NCBI GenBank assembly: GCA_018064385.1
Contig: JAGHVI010000145.1
Coordinates: forward strand, 1 to 24,284
Source: Candidatus Minthenecus merdequi
Lineage (GTDB): Bacteria; Bacteroidota; Bacteroidia; Bacteroidales; Paludibacteraceae
Direction: 5' to 3'
DNA length: 24,284 nucleotides
The notes under the pieces are model-generated. The model worked only from the letters and a program-made list of their open reading frames with translations, did not search any database and was not told where the DNA came from. A program made the position numbers and the translations under genes. This document shows positions 1 to 6,944 of the stretch, one piece after another (position 1 is the stretch's first letter; each line of letters starts with the position of its first letter).

Positions 1-333
1 TACAACCCGCACAAAAAACAACCCCCCACCGGCCCCCTTTTTTTCCAACCTACCATATTTTTCGGTCGTTTTTTGGGTAAAATTTATTACCCATATGCAA
101 CGTCCCTGTTCCCTTAAAAAAAAAAAAAAAAAAAAAAAAACACTCCCCCACTCTTTATAAAGCACCCCCACGTTTTTAATTGTAATATACACAACAATAC
201 ATTTCCGACAAACCCTCTAACATACACCTAACGTAGCCCTTACAGATAATAATCACCTTCAAAACAATTTGGCTCTGTAATTGTCTCAATCCATACGAAA
301 AGTTATTGAGCCAAAATTTTTTCACGTCATTCC
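1..333. other. Non-coding, low-complexity C-rich region
   Basis: No convincing gene is visible here. The plus strand is rich in C runs and T runs, and there is an uninterrupted run of 25 A at 116-140. A small 7-bp hairpin (74-80 paired with 87-93) has no T tract and is not an obvious terminator. Segment 268-275 (TTTGGCTC) is the inverse complement of 308-315. Segment 294-304 is the exact inverse complement of 348-358, which overlaps the promoter of the next gene. The window begins inside this region, so the gene upstream is not seen. Confidence 0.6.
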
Positions 334-364
334 TTTGTCACCTCAAAAACTTTTCGTACCTTTG
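334..364 (+). promoter_or_regulatory. Bacteroidota-type promoter for the small gene at 472
   Basis: TTTG at 334-337, a 19-base spacer, then TACCTTTG at 357-364 match the -33/-7 promoter of Bacteroidota. The start point would lie near 368, giving a leader of about 104 nt, long compared with most other leaders here. The leader carries four 11-bp repeats. Confidence 0.8.
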
Positions 365-382
365 CACCCAATAAACACCTCC

Positions 383-426
383 AACGATAGATTAACGATA
401 CATTAACGATACATTAACGATAGATT
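383..426 (+). repeat. Four tandem 11-bp direct repeats in a 5' leader
   Basis: Four back-to-back units, AACGATAGATT, AACGATACATT, AACGATACATT and AACGATAGATT, occupy 383-393, 394-404, 405-415 and 416-426. They differ at one position only (G or C). They lie between the predicted transcription start (about 368) and the ATG at 472. An 11-bp period is close to one helical turn, so repeated binding of a protein on one DNA face is possible. Replication slippage is the simpler origin. No function can be assigned from sequence. Confidence 0.85.
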
Positions 427-471
427 AACATAATATACACCTATTAGATAACCCATTAATACTGTCACACT

Positions 472-819
472 ATGGCAAAAGTAAAACCCACATCACTGCT
501 TAACGGCATCAGCGGACAAGTCAATTCTTCCGAAAACATATCTTACCGTTACCGTTTTGGCAGATAGGAAGCCTACCACGTCACGAAGAAGAAACGTCCT
601 AAAATGACGCAAAACCAGAAAAATGCAAGGGAAGGTTTCTCCAAAATCATCAAAATCGCCTCTCTCATCAACAAGGATTCTCAACTCTGCGCCCCATTCC
701 TCGCCCATTACAACTCTCTCCCCGAGGGTAAACGCCCGCAGATTCTCTACCGCTCTATAATCGCCGACCTCTCCGCCGACCCTAATCTCCTCTCACAATA
801 CGAACATCTACTTTCTTGA
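472..819 (+). pseudogene. Small Bacteroidota protein gene interrupted by in-frame TAG
   Basis: An ATG at 472 opens a frame of 31 codons to a TAG at 565-567. The same frame then stays open for 83 more codons to a TGA at 817-819. Read through the TAG, the product would be about 115 residues, basic in the middle, with an N-terminal motif ISGQV followed by YRYRFGR. The part after the TAG could also start at an ATG at 604 (71 residues). The gene has its own promoter and a terminator directly after it, so it is a complete transcription unit. The N-terminus resembles the frameshifted gene at 13430 (ISG, two hydrophobic/polar positions, then YR and GK/GR). I infer a recent nonsense mutation. Function is unknown, with no recognisable domain, signal peptide or membrane segment. 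Confidence 0.6.
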
Positions 820-825
820 ATATAC

Positions 826-865
826 AAAATGAGTGCCGCAACAACCATTTGCGGCACTCATTTTT
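826..865. terminator. Bidirectional intrinsic terminator
   Basis: A perfect 16-bp inverted repeat pairs 826-841 with 849-864 around a 7-nt loop. It starts with A residues and ends with T residues, so both strands show a GC-rich hairpin followed by a T tract. It lies between the convergent small gene (stop at 819) and tyrS (stop at 901) and can terminate both. Confidence 0.9.
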
Positions 866-900
866 ATAAAGCATCGTGCGTCCAAGACGTATATCAGAAG

Positions 901-2196
901 TCACTTCACCGTAATCAAGAAGTAATTTTTCTTTCCTTTCTGCACGATAATATATTTACCTTCAAGCAGTGCTTCATCGCCAATCGTCTGGTCAGGAGCC
1001 GCTAGTTTCTCCTTGTTTACGCTCACGCCACCTGCCTGAATCATCTTTCTTGCCTCGCCTTTCGATGGGAACACCTGCGTCATTTCTGCCAGAAGCGTCA
1101 ACGGCTGCTGCCCTTTTCCGAATTCTTCACGTCTAATCTCAAATTGTGGAACACCCTCGAAAATATCCAGAAGCGTAGCCTCGTCCAACTTACGCAATGC
1201 TTCTGCTGTTGCATTACCGAACAATATACTGGAAGCCTCCACAGCAGCATTGTAGTCCTCTTCAGAGTGTACCATTATCGTCACATCATGCGCCAGTCTC
1301 TTCTGCAACAGCCTCAAATGCGGCGCCTCTTTATGCTCTGCCACCAGTTTCTCACACTCTTCACGCTCGATATTTGTGAAAATCTTTATATATCTCTCAG
1401 CGTCAGCATCCGACACATTCAACCAGAACTGGTAGAATTTATATGGAGAAGTGTATCTCTTGTCAAGCCAGATGTTACCACTTTCCGTCTTGCCGAATTT
1501 GCCACCGTCAGCCTTGGTTATCAGAGGACAAGTCAATGCAAATGCCTCGCTACCACCCATACGTCTAATTAATTCAGTACCCGTGGTTATGTTACCCCAT
1601 TGATCCGAACCACCCATCTGCAACTTGCAATTTTTATGTTCGTTCAGGTAAGCAAAATCATAACCTTGAATCAATTGGTATGTAAACTCGGTAAAAGACA
1701 TACCCTCACGATTTTCTCCATTAAGACGTTTCTTGACAGAATCCTTAGCCATCATATAATTGACAGTGATTAGCTTCCCAATTTTACGGGCAAAATCAAG
1801 AAAAGAGAAATCCTTCATCCAATCGTAATTGTTGACCAACTCTGCCCTATTCTCTGCATCAGAATTAAAGTCCAAAAAATGCGACAACTGAGCCTTAATA
1901 CACTCCTGATTATGACGAAGCGTCTGTTCGTCCAATAGGTTTCTTTCTGCAGATTTTCCCGAAGGGTCGCCTATCATACCCGTTGCACCGCCTATCAAAG
2001 CCAATGGTTTGTGTCCACACATTTGAAAATGGCGTAGCATCATAATACCACATAAATGACCTATGTGCAACGAATCTGCAGTAGGATCAATTCCTACATA
2101 AGCCGTTGTTATCTCTTTCATTAACTGTTCTTCTGTACCAGGCATCATATCTTGAAGCATGCCTCTCCAACGAAGTTCTTCGATAAAGTTTTTCAT
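901..2196 (-). CDS. tyrS: Tyrosyl-tRNA synthetase
   Basis: This cytoplasmic class I aminoacyl-tRNA synthetase charges tRNA-Tyr with tyrosine. The 431-residue product has the HIGH signature near residues 44-47 (LHIGHL), the tyrosine/tRNA pocket motif GGSDQWGN, and a KFGKT version of the KMSKS loop near residue 232. A C-terminal S4-like RNA-binding region contains KGEARKMIQAGGV. An ATG 30 bases further upstream (2226) is in frame, but the -7 promoter box covers 2224-2231, so that ATG lies within the promoter. The MKNFIEELRW start at 2196 fits the family and the promoter. The gene is monocistronic, divergent from recR and convergent with the small gene at 472. Length is normal for bacterial TyrS. 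Confidence 0.97.
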   Translation of the reverse strand: MKNFIEELRWRGMLQDMMPGTEEQLMKEITTAYVGIDPTADSLHIGHLCGIMMLRHFQMCGHKPLALIGGATGMIGDPSGKSAERNLLDEQTLRHNQECIKAQLSHFLDFNSDAENRAELVNNYDWMKDFSFLDFARKIGKLITVNYMMAKDSVKKRLNGENREGMSFTEFTYQLIQGYDFAYLNEHKNCKLQMGGSDQWGNITTGTELIRRMGGSEAFALTCPLITKADGGKFGKTESGNIWLDKRYTSPYKFYQFWLNVSDADAERYIKIFTNIEREECEKLVAEHKEAPHLRLLQKRLAHDVTIMVHSEEDYNAAVEASSILFGNATAEALRKLDEATLLDIFEGVPQFEIRREEFGKGQQPLTLLAEMTQVFPSKGEARKMIQAGGVSVNKEKLAAPDQTIGDEALLEGKYIIVQKGKKNYFLITVK

Positions 2197-2223
2197 CGTT
2201 ATAAAGTGATTTGTTTTGAGGTG

Positions 2224-2255
2224 CAAATTTAATCATATTTCGCCACTTGTGCAAA
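2224..2255 (-). promoter_or_regulatory. tyrS promoter
   Basis: On the minus strand TTTG (2255-2252), a 20-base spacer and TAAATTTG (2231-2224) form a textbook Bacteroidota promoter. The predicted start near 2220 leaves a leader of about 24 nt before the ATG at 2196. Confidence 0.8.
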
Positions 2256-2280
2256 TTTTTCGCAACTTTTTTGACATTTC

Positions 2281-2312
2281 TTTCGCTATGTCATAAATTA
2301 TTCGTACTTTTG
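2281..2312 (+). promoter_or_regulatory. recR promoter, placed against the start codon
   Basis: TTTC at 2281-2284, a 20-base spacer and TACTTTTG at 2305-2312 form the promoter. The predicted transcription start (about 2316) is next to the ATG at 2317, so the recR mRNA may have essentially no leader. Confidence 0.7.
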
Positions 2313-2316
2313 CACA

Positions 2317-2922
2317 ATGAAAGATTTTCCATCACAGTTACTCGAAGATGCCGTAACTGCTTTTACATCACTGCCTGGCATTGGTCGTAAGTCCGCATTT
2401 CGTATGACATTGCACCTCTTAAGACAGGGAAAAACGCAGACAGAACAGTTCCTGCAAGCTCTCACAATGCTTAATGAGAAGGTTCAGTATTGCGAATGCT
2501 GCCACAATATCTCTGACACACCCCTCTGTGAAATATGTTCGGACTCTCGTCGAGACCACTCTACAATATGCGTTGTCGAATCTATCAAAGAGGTACTTCT
2601 CATTGAAAATACCTCACATTTCCACGGAGTCTATCATGTCCTTGGTGGACTGATTTCCCCGATGAACGGAATTTCGCCAACAAATCTCCAAATCGATTCT
2701 CTCGTTCAACGTGTGGTAAAAGGCGGTATAAACGAAATTATTCTTGCCCTCAGTCCAAATATCGAAGGCGAAACCACGGCATTTTACATTTTCAGAAAAC
2801 TGCGTGATTACAATATTCGCATAACTACCCTCGCTCAAGGAGTATCCGTTGGCGATGACCTTGAATATGCCGATGAAGTAACACTGGGTCGTGCTATCGA
2901 AAATCGCATTAACTACAAGTAA
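2317..2922 (+). CDS. recR: Recombination mediator protein RecR
   Basis: RecR acts with RecO and RecF in loading RecA at single-strand gaps and in recombinational repair. The 201-residue protein has the expected order: an N-terminal helix-hairpin-helix (LPGIGRKSA, residues 19-27), a C4 zinc finger with C59-x2-C62 and C71-x2-C74, and a Toprim domain over roughly residues 80-180 with the motif YHVLGGLISPMNGI. Length equals that of typical RecR. The start is fixed by the family N-terminus (hydrophobic LLEDAV before the HhH). It heads a plus-strand series of genes; the next gene begins 93 bp downstream and may share its transcript. Confidence 0.96.
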   Translation: MKDFPSQLLEDAVTAFTSLPGIGRKSAFRMTLHLLRQGKTQTEQFLQALTMLNEKVQYCECCHNISDTPLCEICSDSRRDHSTICVVESIKEVLLIENTSHFHGVYHVLGGLISPMNGISPTNLQIDSLVQRVVKGGINEIILALSPNIEGETTAFYIFRKLRDYNIRITTLAQGVSVGDDLEYADEVTLGRAIENRINYK

Positions 2923-3015
2923 GTTCTATTAAGGTGAGACAATTTTGAAGTTTTTTGACTCTTATTATTATCCCTAAATGGAGAATTTATACAACTTGCC
3001 CACAACTGATAACTT

Positions 3016-3474
3016 ATGAATAACCCAAAGTTGACACTCGGCACTACATACTATGTAATGCTGATACTTACCCTTCTCGCAGCACTTGCTGGCTACAAGA
3101 TTATGCATAGCGGATTCACAATGTCCCCCAACACCTCCTTCGTTGTCTATAATGTGATGATCTGGTACGTTATCATTACACTGCCAACCTCACTGACGAT
3201 TTTCCGTCATAGCGTCAAATCACTTAGAAACATCGAAGACGAAGAGCGCCGTACATCCATTTACACTCGCTATGCGCTTATCCGTATGTTGGTAATAGGG
3301 GTCGGACTTTTGGCTTGTGTGATACTCTTTTACCTAACGAATACCTCTATTGTCGAAGGTGCAAAAAAGAATATGTCACTCTTTTGGCTTGCTGGCATTG
3401 AGGCTATTGGATTAGTATTTTGCAAACCAACAGAAAAACGCATCAGCCGTGATTTGGGCGAAAACGATGATTAA
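3016..3474 (+). CDS. Small integral membrane protein, function unknown
   Basis: This 152-residue protein has about four hydrophobic segments, near residues 10-26, 42-60, 92-110 and 120-136, and a charged loop (SLRNIEDEERR) between the second and third. There is no signal peptide and no catalytic motif I recognise. It lies 93 bp after recR and 20 bp before the HAD gene. The spacing suggests co-transcription with the downstream genes. I think homologues occur next to recR in other Bacteroidales, but this is memory, not a search. Function is not assigned. Confidence 0.8.
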   Translation: MNNPKLTLGTTYYVMLILTLLAALAGYKIMHSGFTMSPNTSFVVYNVMIWYVIITLPTSLTIFRHSVKSLRNIEDEERRTSIYTRYALIRMLVIGVGLLACVILFYLTNTSIVEGAKKNMSLFWLAGIEAIGLVFCKPTEKRISRDLGENDD

Positions 3475-3494
3475 CTCAATACAAAATATATAAC

Positions 3495-3920
3495 ATGAGA
3501 ATAGCTGTAGATTTTGACGGAACTATCGTCACACACGACTATCCAAAAATAGGAAAACCAATTCCTTTTGCCATCGATGTTCTTAAACGTCTTCAGTCTG
3601 AAGGACATGAAATCATTCTTTGGACTTTCCGTTCAGGAAAATTACTTGATGAAGCTATTGCGTATTGCCACGATAATGGTGTGATTTTTTACGCAGTCAA
3701 CAGAGCGTTTCCCGAAGACAATTGGAACGAAAACGAATCCCGCAAGATTGATGCGGATATATATATTGACGACAAAAACGTTGGTGGATTACCCGATTGG
3801 GGCACTATCTATCGGTTAATCAAATACGGCAATTCCGAAGATGCTATATATGACAATAATTCAATTGAGTTCAAGCAACCACAGAAAAAATCATTCTTTT
3901 CACGATTATTTGGAAAATAA
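3495..3920 (+). CDS. HAD-superfamily hydrolase-like protein (BT0820 type)
   Basis: The 141-residue protein starts with the HAD motif I signature DFDGT (D6 and D8 as nucleophile and acid/base), followed by a capless core. LWTFRSG near residue 42 corresponds to motif II. ADIYIDDKNVGG near residues 88-99 supplies the acidic motif IV. This pattern and size match small Bacteroidota HAD proteins such as the structurally known BT0820. The substrate is unknown, presumably a small phosphorylated metabolite. The C-terminal tail after residue 115 is charged and probably disordered. The gene is closely spaced with both neighbours (20 and 21 bp), which suggests an operon. Confidence 0.85.
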   Translation: MRIAVDFDGTIVTHDYPKIGKPIPFAIDVLKRLQSEGHEIILWTFRSGKLLDEAIAYCHDNGVIFYAVNRAFPEDNWNENESRKIDADIYIDDKNVGGLPDWGTIYRLIKYGNSEDAIYDNNSIEFKQPQKKSFFSRLFGK

Positions 3921-3941
3921 TACAATAAAATATAAAACGCT

Positions 3942-4400
3942 ATGATACAGAGAATTCAAACCCTTTATCTTCTGATTGTCACCATTCTTATGGCAACAAC
4001 AATCTTTTTTCCACTCATACTTCTCACTGCCACAGACAATACATTTATCCAACTCTCATTCCGCGGTTTTGCCAACGAAGGGTGGAATTTGGAAGTGTCA
4101 ACAGCTTGTCTTTCGTGTTTGACAGCCATAATTGCATTGCTCAGCCTCGGCAACATCTTTATGTTCAATAATCGCTCGCGTCAAGTTCGCATTTGCATTT
4201 TCAATATGCTATTGATGTTAGGATGGTATGCATTACTTGTCACTGTGGTTTATTACAAACTGCAAGAAGGCTCTTTCGACACTTTTCATATACAATTCGC
4301 CTCTTGTTTCCCTTTGATTTCAATCATCTTGACATTTCTTGCAATGCGTGGAGTTCTCAAGGATGAAGCTCTTGTCAAGTCACTGGATCGTCTCAGATGA
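3942..4400 (+). CDS. DUF4293-like four-helix membrane protein
   Basis: The 152-residue protein begins MIQRIQTLYLL, typical of the Bacteroidota DUF4293 family, and has four predicted membrane helices (about residues 5-28, 52-71, 81-101 and 113-132). There are no catalytic residues to point to. The last four bases overlap the aroK start (ATGA), so translation of the two is probably coupled. The function of the family is unknown to me. Confidence 0.8.
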   Translation: MIQRIQTLYLLIVTILMATTIFFPLILLTATDNTFIQLSFRGFANEGWNLEVSTACLSCLTAIIALLSLGNIFMFNNRSRQVRICIFNMLLMLGWYALLVTVVYYKLQEGSFDTFHIQFASCFPLISIILTFLAMRGVLKDEALVKSLDRLR

Positions 4401-4885
4401 ACAAAATCTTTATTATTGGCTATATGTTTGCCGGCAAGACTACTTATGGTCGGCAACTTGCTAACAAACTTCTTATGCCTTTTATTGACCTTGACAAACT
4501 GGTCGAACAGCACTGCGAGAAGACAATCCAAGAGATTTTCGAGGAACAGGGTGAACTTTACTTTCGCCAACAAGAGCACAATCTACTTATTAAATTGTGC
4601 GAAGACGATAATCCTTCCGTCATCTCGTGTGGGGGAGGAACTCCTTGTTTCTATGAAAATTTGGAAATAATGAAACGTTACGGCAAAGTCATATATCTCC
4701 GAACTCCTCTCAATACTATCATCTCAAGAGCAAAAAAGGAACGCCAAAATCGCCCTGTTCTATCAGGAATTTCTGACTACGAACTGAATAATTTCATTAC
4801 AAAACATTTTAACGAACGCGAAAGTTATTACCTCCAAGCCGATTTAATCTATGATTCTCAATCTATTACCAACTTGCAAAAATAA
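4397..4885 (+). CDS. aroK: Shikimate kinase
   Basis: It phosphorylates shikimate at the 3-hydroxyl with ATP, the fifth step of the chorismate pathway, in the cytoplasm. The 162-residue protein has a Walker A loop (G8 to T16, ending AGKTT), the shikimate-binding DLD (D31 and D33), R57 in the FRQQE motif, the GGGTP motif at residues 79-83 and a lid-region RPVL. Length is near the usual 165-175. It overlaps the preceding gene by four bases. No terminator is evident after it; the promoter of tRNA-Leu begins 11 bases beyond the stop codon. Confidence 0.94.
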   Translation: MNKIFIIGYMFAGKTTYGRQLANKLLMPFIDLDKLVEQHCEKTIQEIFEEQGELYFRQQEHNLLIKLCEDDNPSVISCGGGTPCFYENLEIMKRYGKVIYLRTPLNTIISRAKKERQNRPVLSGISDYELNNFITKHFNERESYYLQADLIYDSQSITNLQK

Positions 4886-4896
4886 TCCATTTTTTG

Positions 4897-4928
4897 TTTG
4901 GTAAAATCAGAAAAATGTTGTACCTTTG
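4897..4928 (+). promoter_or_regulatory. tRNA-Leu promoter
   Basis: TTTG at 4897-4900, a 20-base spacer and TACCTTTG at 4921-4928 match the consensus exactly. The predicted start (about 4932) is about 31 nt before the tRNA. This may also be the only promoter for the operon that begins at 5100. Confidence 0.85.
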
Positions 4929-4962
4929 CACTCGCAATTTGAAAGCATGGGTTTTACCTCTC

Positions 4963-5046
4963 GCCCAGATGGCGGAATCGGTAGACGCGCTGGTCTCAAA
5001 CACCAGTGGATTCACTTCCATGCCGGTTCGATCCCGGCTCTGGGTA
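4963..5046 (+). tRNA. tRNA-Leu (anticodon CAA)
   Basis: All arms fold. The acceptor stem pairs 4963-4969 with 5039-5045 (first pair G-U), and A5046 is the discriminator. The anticodon stem CTGGT/ACCAG encloses the loop CTCAAAC with anticodon CAA at 4997-4999. There is a long class II variable arm (TGGA/TCCA), and the T arm GCCGG/CCGGC carries TTCGATC. The 3' CCA is not encoded. It reads UUG leucine codons. Confidence 0.97.
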
Positions 5047-5056
5047 CTTAATTTAG

Positions 5057-5088
5057 GGATTCGTCTCATTTCAGACGAATCCTTTTTT
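5057..5088 (+). terminator. Intrinsic terminator after tRNA-Leu
   Basis: A perfect 10-bp stem (GGATTCGTCT at 5057-5066 with 5073-5082), a 6-nt loop and a run of six T (5083-5088) form a standard terminator. The next start codon (5100) is only 11 bases beyond the T tract, leaving no room for a separate promoter between them. Confidence 0.92.
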
Positions 5089-5099
5089 CTATCAAATAT

Positions 5100-5807
5100 A
5101 TGAAGAAATCTGATTTTATTTTCATAGTAATTGCCCTTGCAGTTATTCTTCCGTTCTTTCTGCTTGAACCTATAGGCAGCTGGTTCACTACTAACACTAA
5201 AAGCCATCCCTTTCTGATGGCATTCCTGAAATTCGGTATATTGTCAACCGCCGGCGAAGTCATAGGTTTCCGCATCAAAGAGGGACACTACCCCACTTCT
5301 TCTTTCGGTGTCACCCCTCGCGCAATCGTCTGGGGTTTTCTCGGTATGCTTATCACTGCCGCAATGACTATTTTCTCTAAAGGCGTTCCTGCTCTTATGG
5401 AGCAAGTTGGCATCATTCCTGACACTCCTTATAATGAACTGCTTAGTCAAAGCATTTTCGAGTCTCTCTCTTGGTATCATTTCCTTGCCGCCTTCCTGAT
5501 TTCATCATTTATGAACTGCATCTTCGCACCTTTCTTTATGACTATCCACAAGGTCAGCGATTCTCATATTATCAGCCATAATGGTTCTTTATCAAGCTTC
5601 TTCTCACCTCTTCATTTCGGTGAACGTCTCGTCAATCTCGACTGGAATATGATGTGGAATTTCCTTTTCAAAAAAACAATACCTCTTTTCTGGATACCCG
5701 CACACACCATAACGTTTATGCTTCCTCCGCTATACCGTGTGCTTTTCGCAGCTTTGCTTGGTGTTATGCTCGGACTCTTTATGTCATTCGCCACTAAAAA
5801 GAAGTAA
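5100..5807 (+). CDS. Membrane protein resembling Mpv17/PMP22
   Basis: The 235-residue protein has about five hydrophobic segments, near residues 5-25, 36-55, 74-93, 128-145 and 195-232. The pattern of a tryptophan-rich stretch (DWNMMWNFLFKKTIPLFWIP) followed by a proline/aromatic helix (LPPLYRVLFAALLG) recalls the C-terminal signature of Mpv17/PMP22 proteins. That assignment is from pattern memory and is uncertain. It starts 11 bases after the tRNA-Leu terminator, and its stop codon directly abuts the tgt start (no spacer), so it belongs to the tgt-permease-mfd operon. Substrate and role are unknown. Confidence 0.75.
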   Translation: MKKSDFIFIVIALAVILPFFLLEPIGSWFTTNTKSHPFLMAFLKFGILSTAGEVIGFRIKEGHYPTSSFGVTPRAIVWGFLGMLITAAMTIFSKGVPALMEQVGIIPDTPYNELLSQSIFESLSWYHFLAAFLISSFMNCIFAPFFMTIHKVSDSHIISHNGSLSSFFSPLHFGERLVNLDWNMMWNFLFKKTIPLFWIPAHTITFMLPPLYRVLFAALLGVMLGLFMSFATKKK

Positions 5808-6944
5808 ATGACTTTTACAATTCAACATAACGACCCTTTTTCTTCTGCTCGCGCAGGTGTAATCACAACTGACCATGGCGAAATTCACACTCCTATTTTT
5901 ATGCCCGTGGGTACAGTAGGTTCTGTCAAAGGCGTGCAAATCAACGACCTTGAAAACCAAATCTTAGCGCAAATTATTCTCGGAAACACATACCATCTCT
6001 ATCTCCGTCCAGGACTTGATGTCCTTCAAGCTGCAGGCGGTCTCCACCAGTTCAACGGCTGGCATCACCCAATCCTCACCGACTCTGGTGGCTTTCAGGT
6101 CTTTTCACTTGCTGACAATCGCAAAATCACAGAGGAAGGCGCAACATTCCGTTCGCACATCGATGGCTCAAAGCACCTTTTTACCCCTGAAAATGTGATG
6201 GACATCCAACGCACCATCGGTGCTGACATCATAATGGCTTTCGATGAGTGTACCCCAGGCACTGCTGATTACGATTATGCCAAGAAGTCTATGCAACGCA
6301 CTCAACGTTGGCTTGAACGTTGCATCTCACGCTTCGACTCAACAACCTGTCCATACGGGTATTCACAAACACTCTTTCCTATAGTACAAGGATGTACTTA
6401 TAAGAATCTTCGTCAAGAGTCTGCTCGCCACATTGCCGACCTTGGTCGCGATGGTAATGCTATTGGCGGATTGGCTGTGGGCGAACCTACCGAGATTATG
6501 TACGAGATGATTGAAGTTGTAAACGATATTCTCCCGAAGGACAAACCTCGTTACCTTATGGGTGTCGGAACACCGCAGAATATCCTTGAAGCCATCGAAC
6601 GTGGTGTTGATATGTTCGACTGCGTAATGCCAACACGCAACGGACGTAACGGTCAGTTGTTCACATACGAAGGCACTTTGAACATGCGCAATGCAGGTTG
6701 GGCAAAAGATTTCTCACCAATTGACCCTACTAGCAATTGCTGGGTAGATTGCTACTATACCAAAGCATATATGCACCATTTGATTGATGCCGAAGAGTTA
6801 CTTGGTCTTCAAATTGCTTCAATTCATAATCTTGCTTTTTACCTACGCCTTGTACGTGATGCCCGTGCGCACATCATATCAGGTGACTTTTCCTCGTGGA
6901 AAGCATCAATCATTGACAACCTTGCTCGCCGAGTAAAACCATGA
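5808..6944 (+). CDS. tgt: tRNA-guanine transglycosylase
   Basis: It exchanges guanine-34 for preQ1 in tRNAs with GUN anticodons, a step in queuosine synthesis. The 378-residue protein has the TIM-barrel motifs TDSGGFQ (D92), FDECTP (D147), GGLAVGEP (residues 220-227) and DMFDCVMPTRNGRNG with nucleophile D271. The zinc site is unusual. Counting back from the conserved AYMHHL, the three cysteines of the canonical CxCxxC become S309, C311 and D314, with an extra C315; the histidine ligand H340 is kept. The gene overlaps the downstream permease by four bases (ATGA) and abuts the upstream membrane-protein gene, so translation is probably coupled through the operon. Confidence 0.96.
   Translation: MTFTIQHNDPFSSARAGVITTDHGEIHTPIFMPVGTVGSVKGVQINDLENQILAQIILGNTYHLYLRPGLDVLQAAGGLHQFNGWHHPILTDSGGFQVFSLADNRKITEEGATFRSHIDGSKHLFTPENVMDIQRTIGADIIMAFDECTPGTADYDYAKKSMQRTQRWLERCISRFDSTTCPYGYSQTLFPIVQGCTYKNLRQESARHIADLGRDGNAIGGLAVGEPTEIMYEMIEVVNDILPKDKPRYLMGVGTPQNILEAIERGVDMFDCVMPTRNGRNGQLFTYEGTLNMRNAGWAKDFSPIDPTSNCWVDCYYTKAYMHHLIDAEELLGLQIASIHNLAFYLRLVRDARAHIISGDFSSWKASIIDNLARRVKP

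Noticed and set aside
74..93. Hairpin with 7-bp arms as a terminator
   Set aside because: The stem is AT-rich and no T tract follows.
383..426. Short CRISPR array
   Set aside because: The 11-bp units are directly adjacent, with no spacers.
2197..2226. Longer N-terminus for TyrS
   Set aside because: The upstream ATG overlaps the -7 box; the MKNFIEELRW start fits the family.
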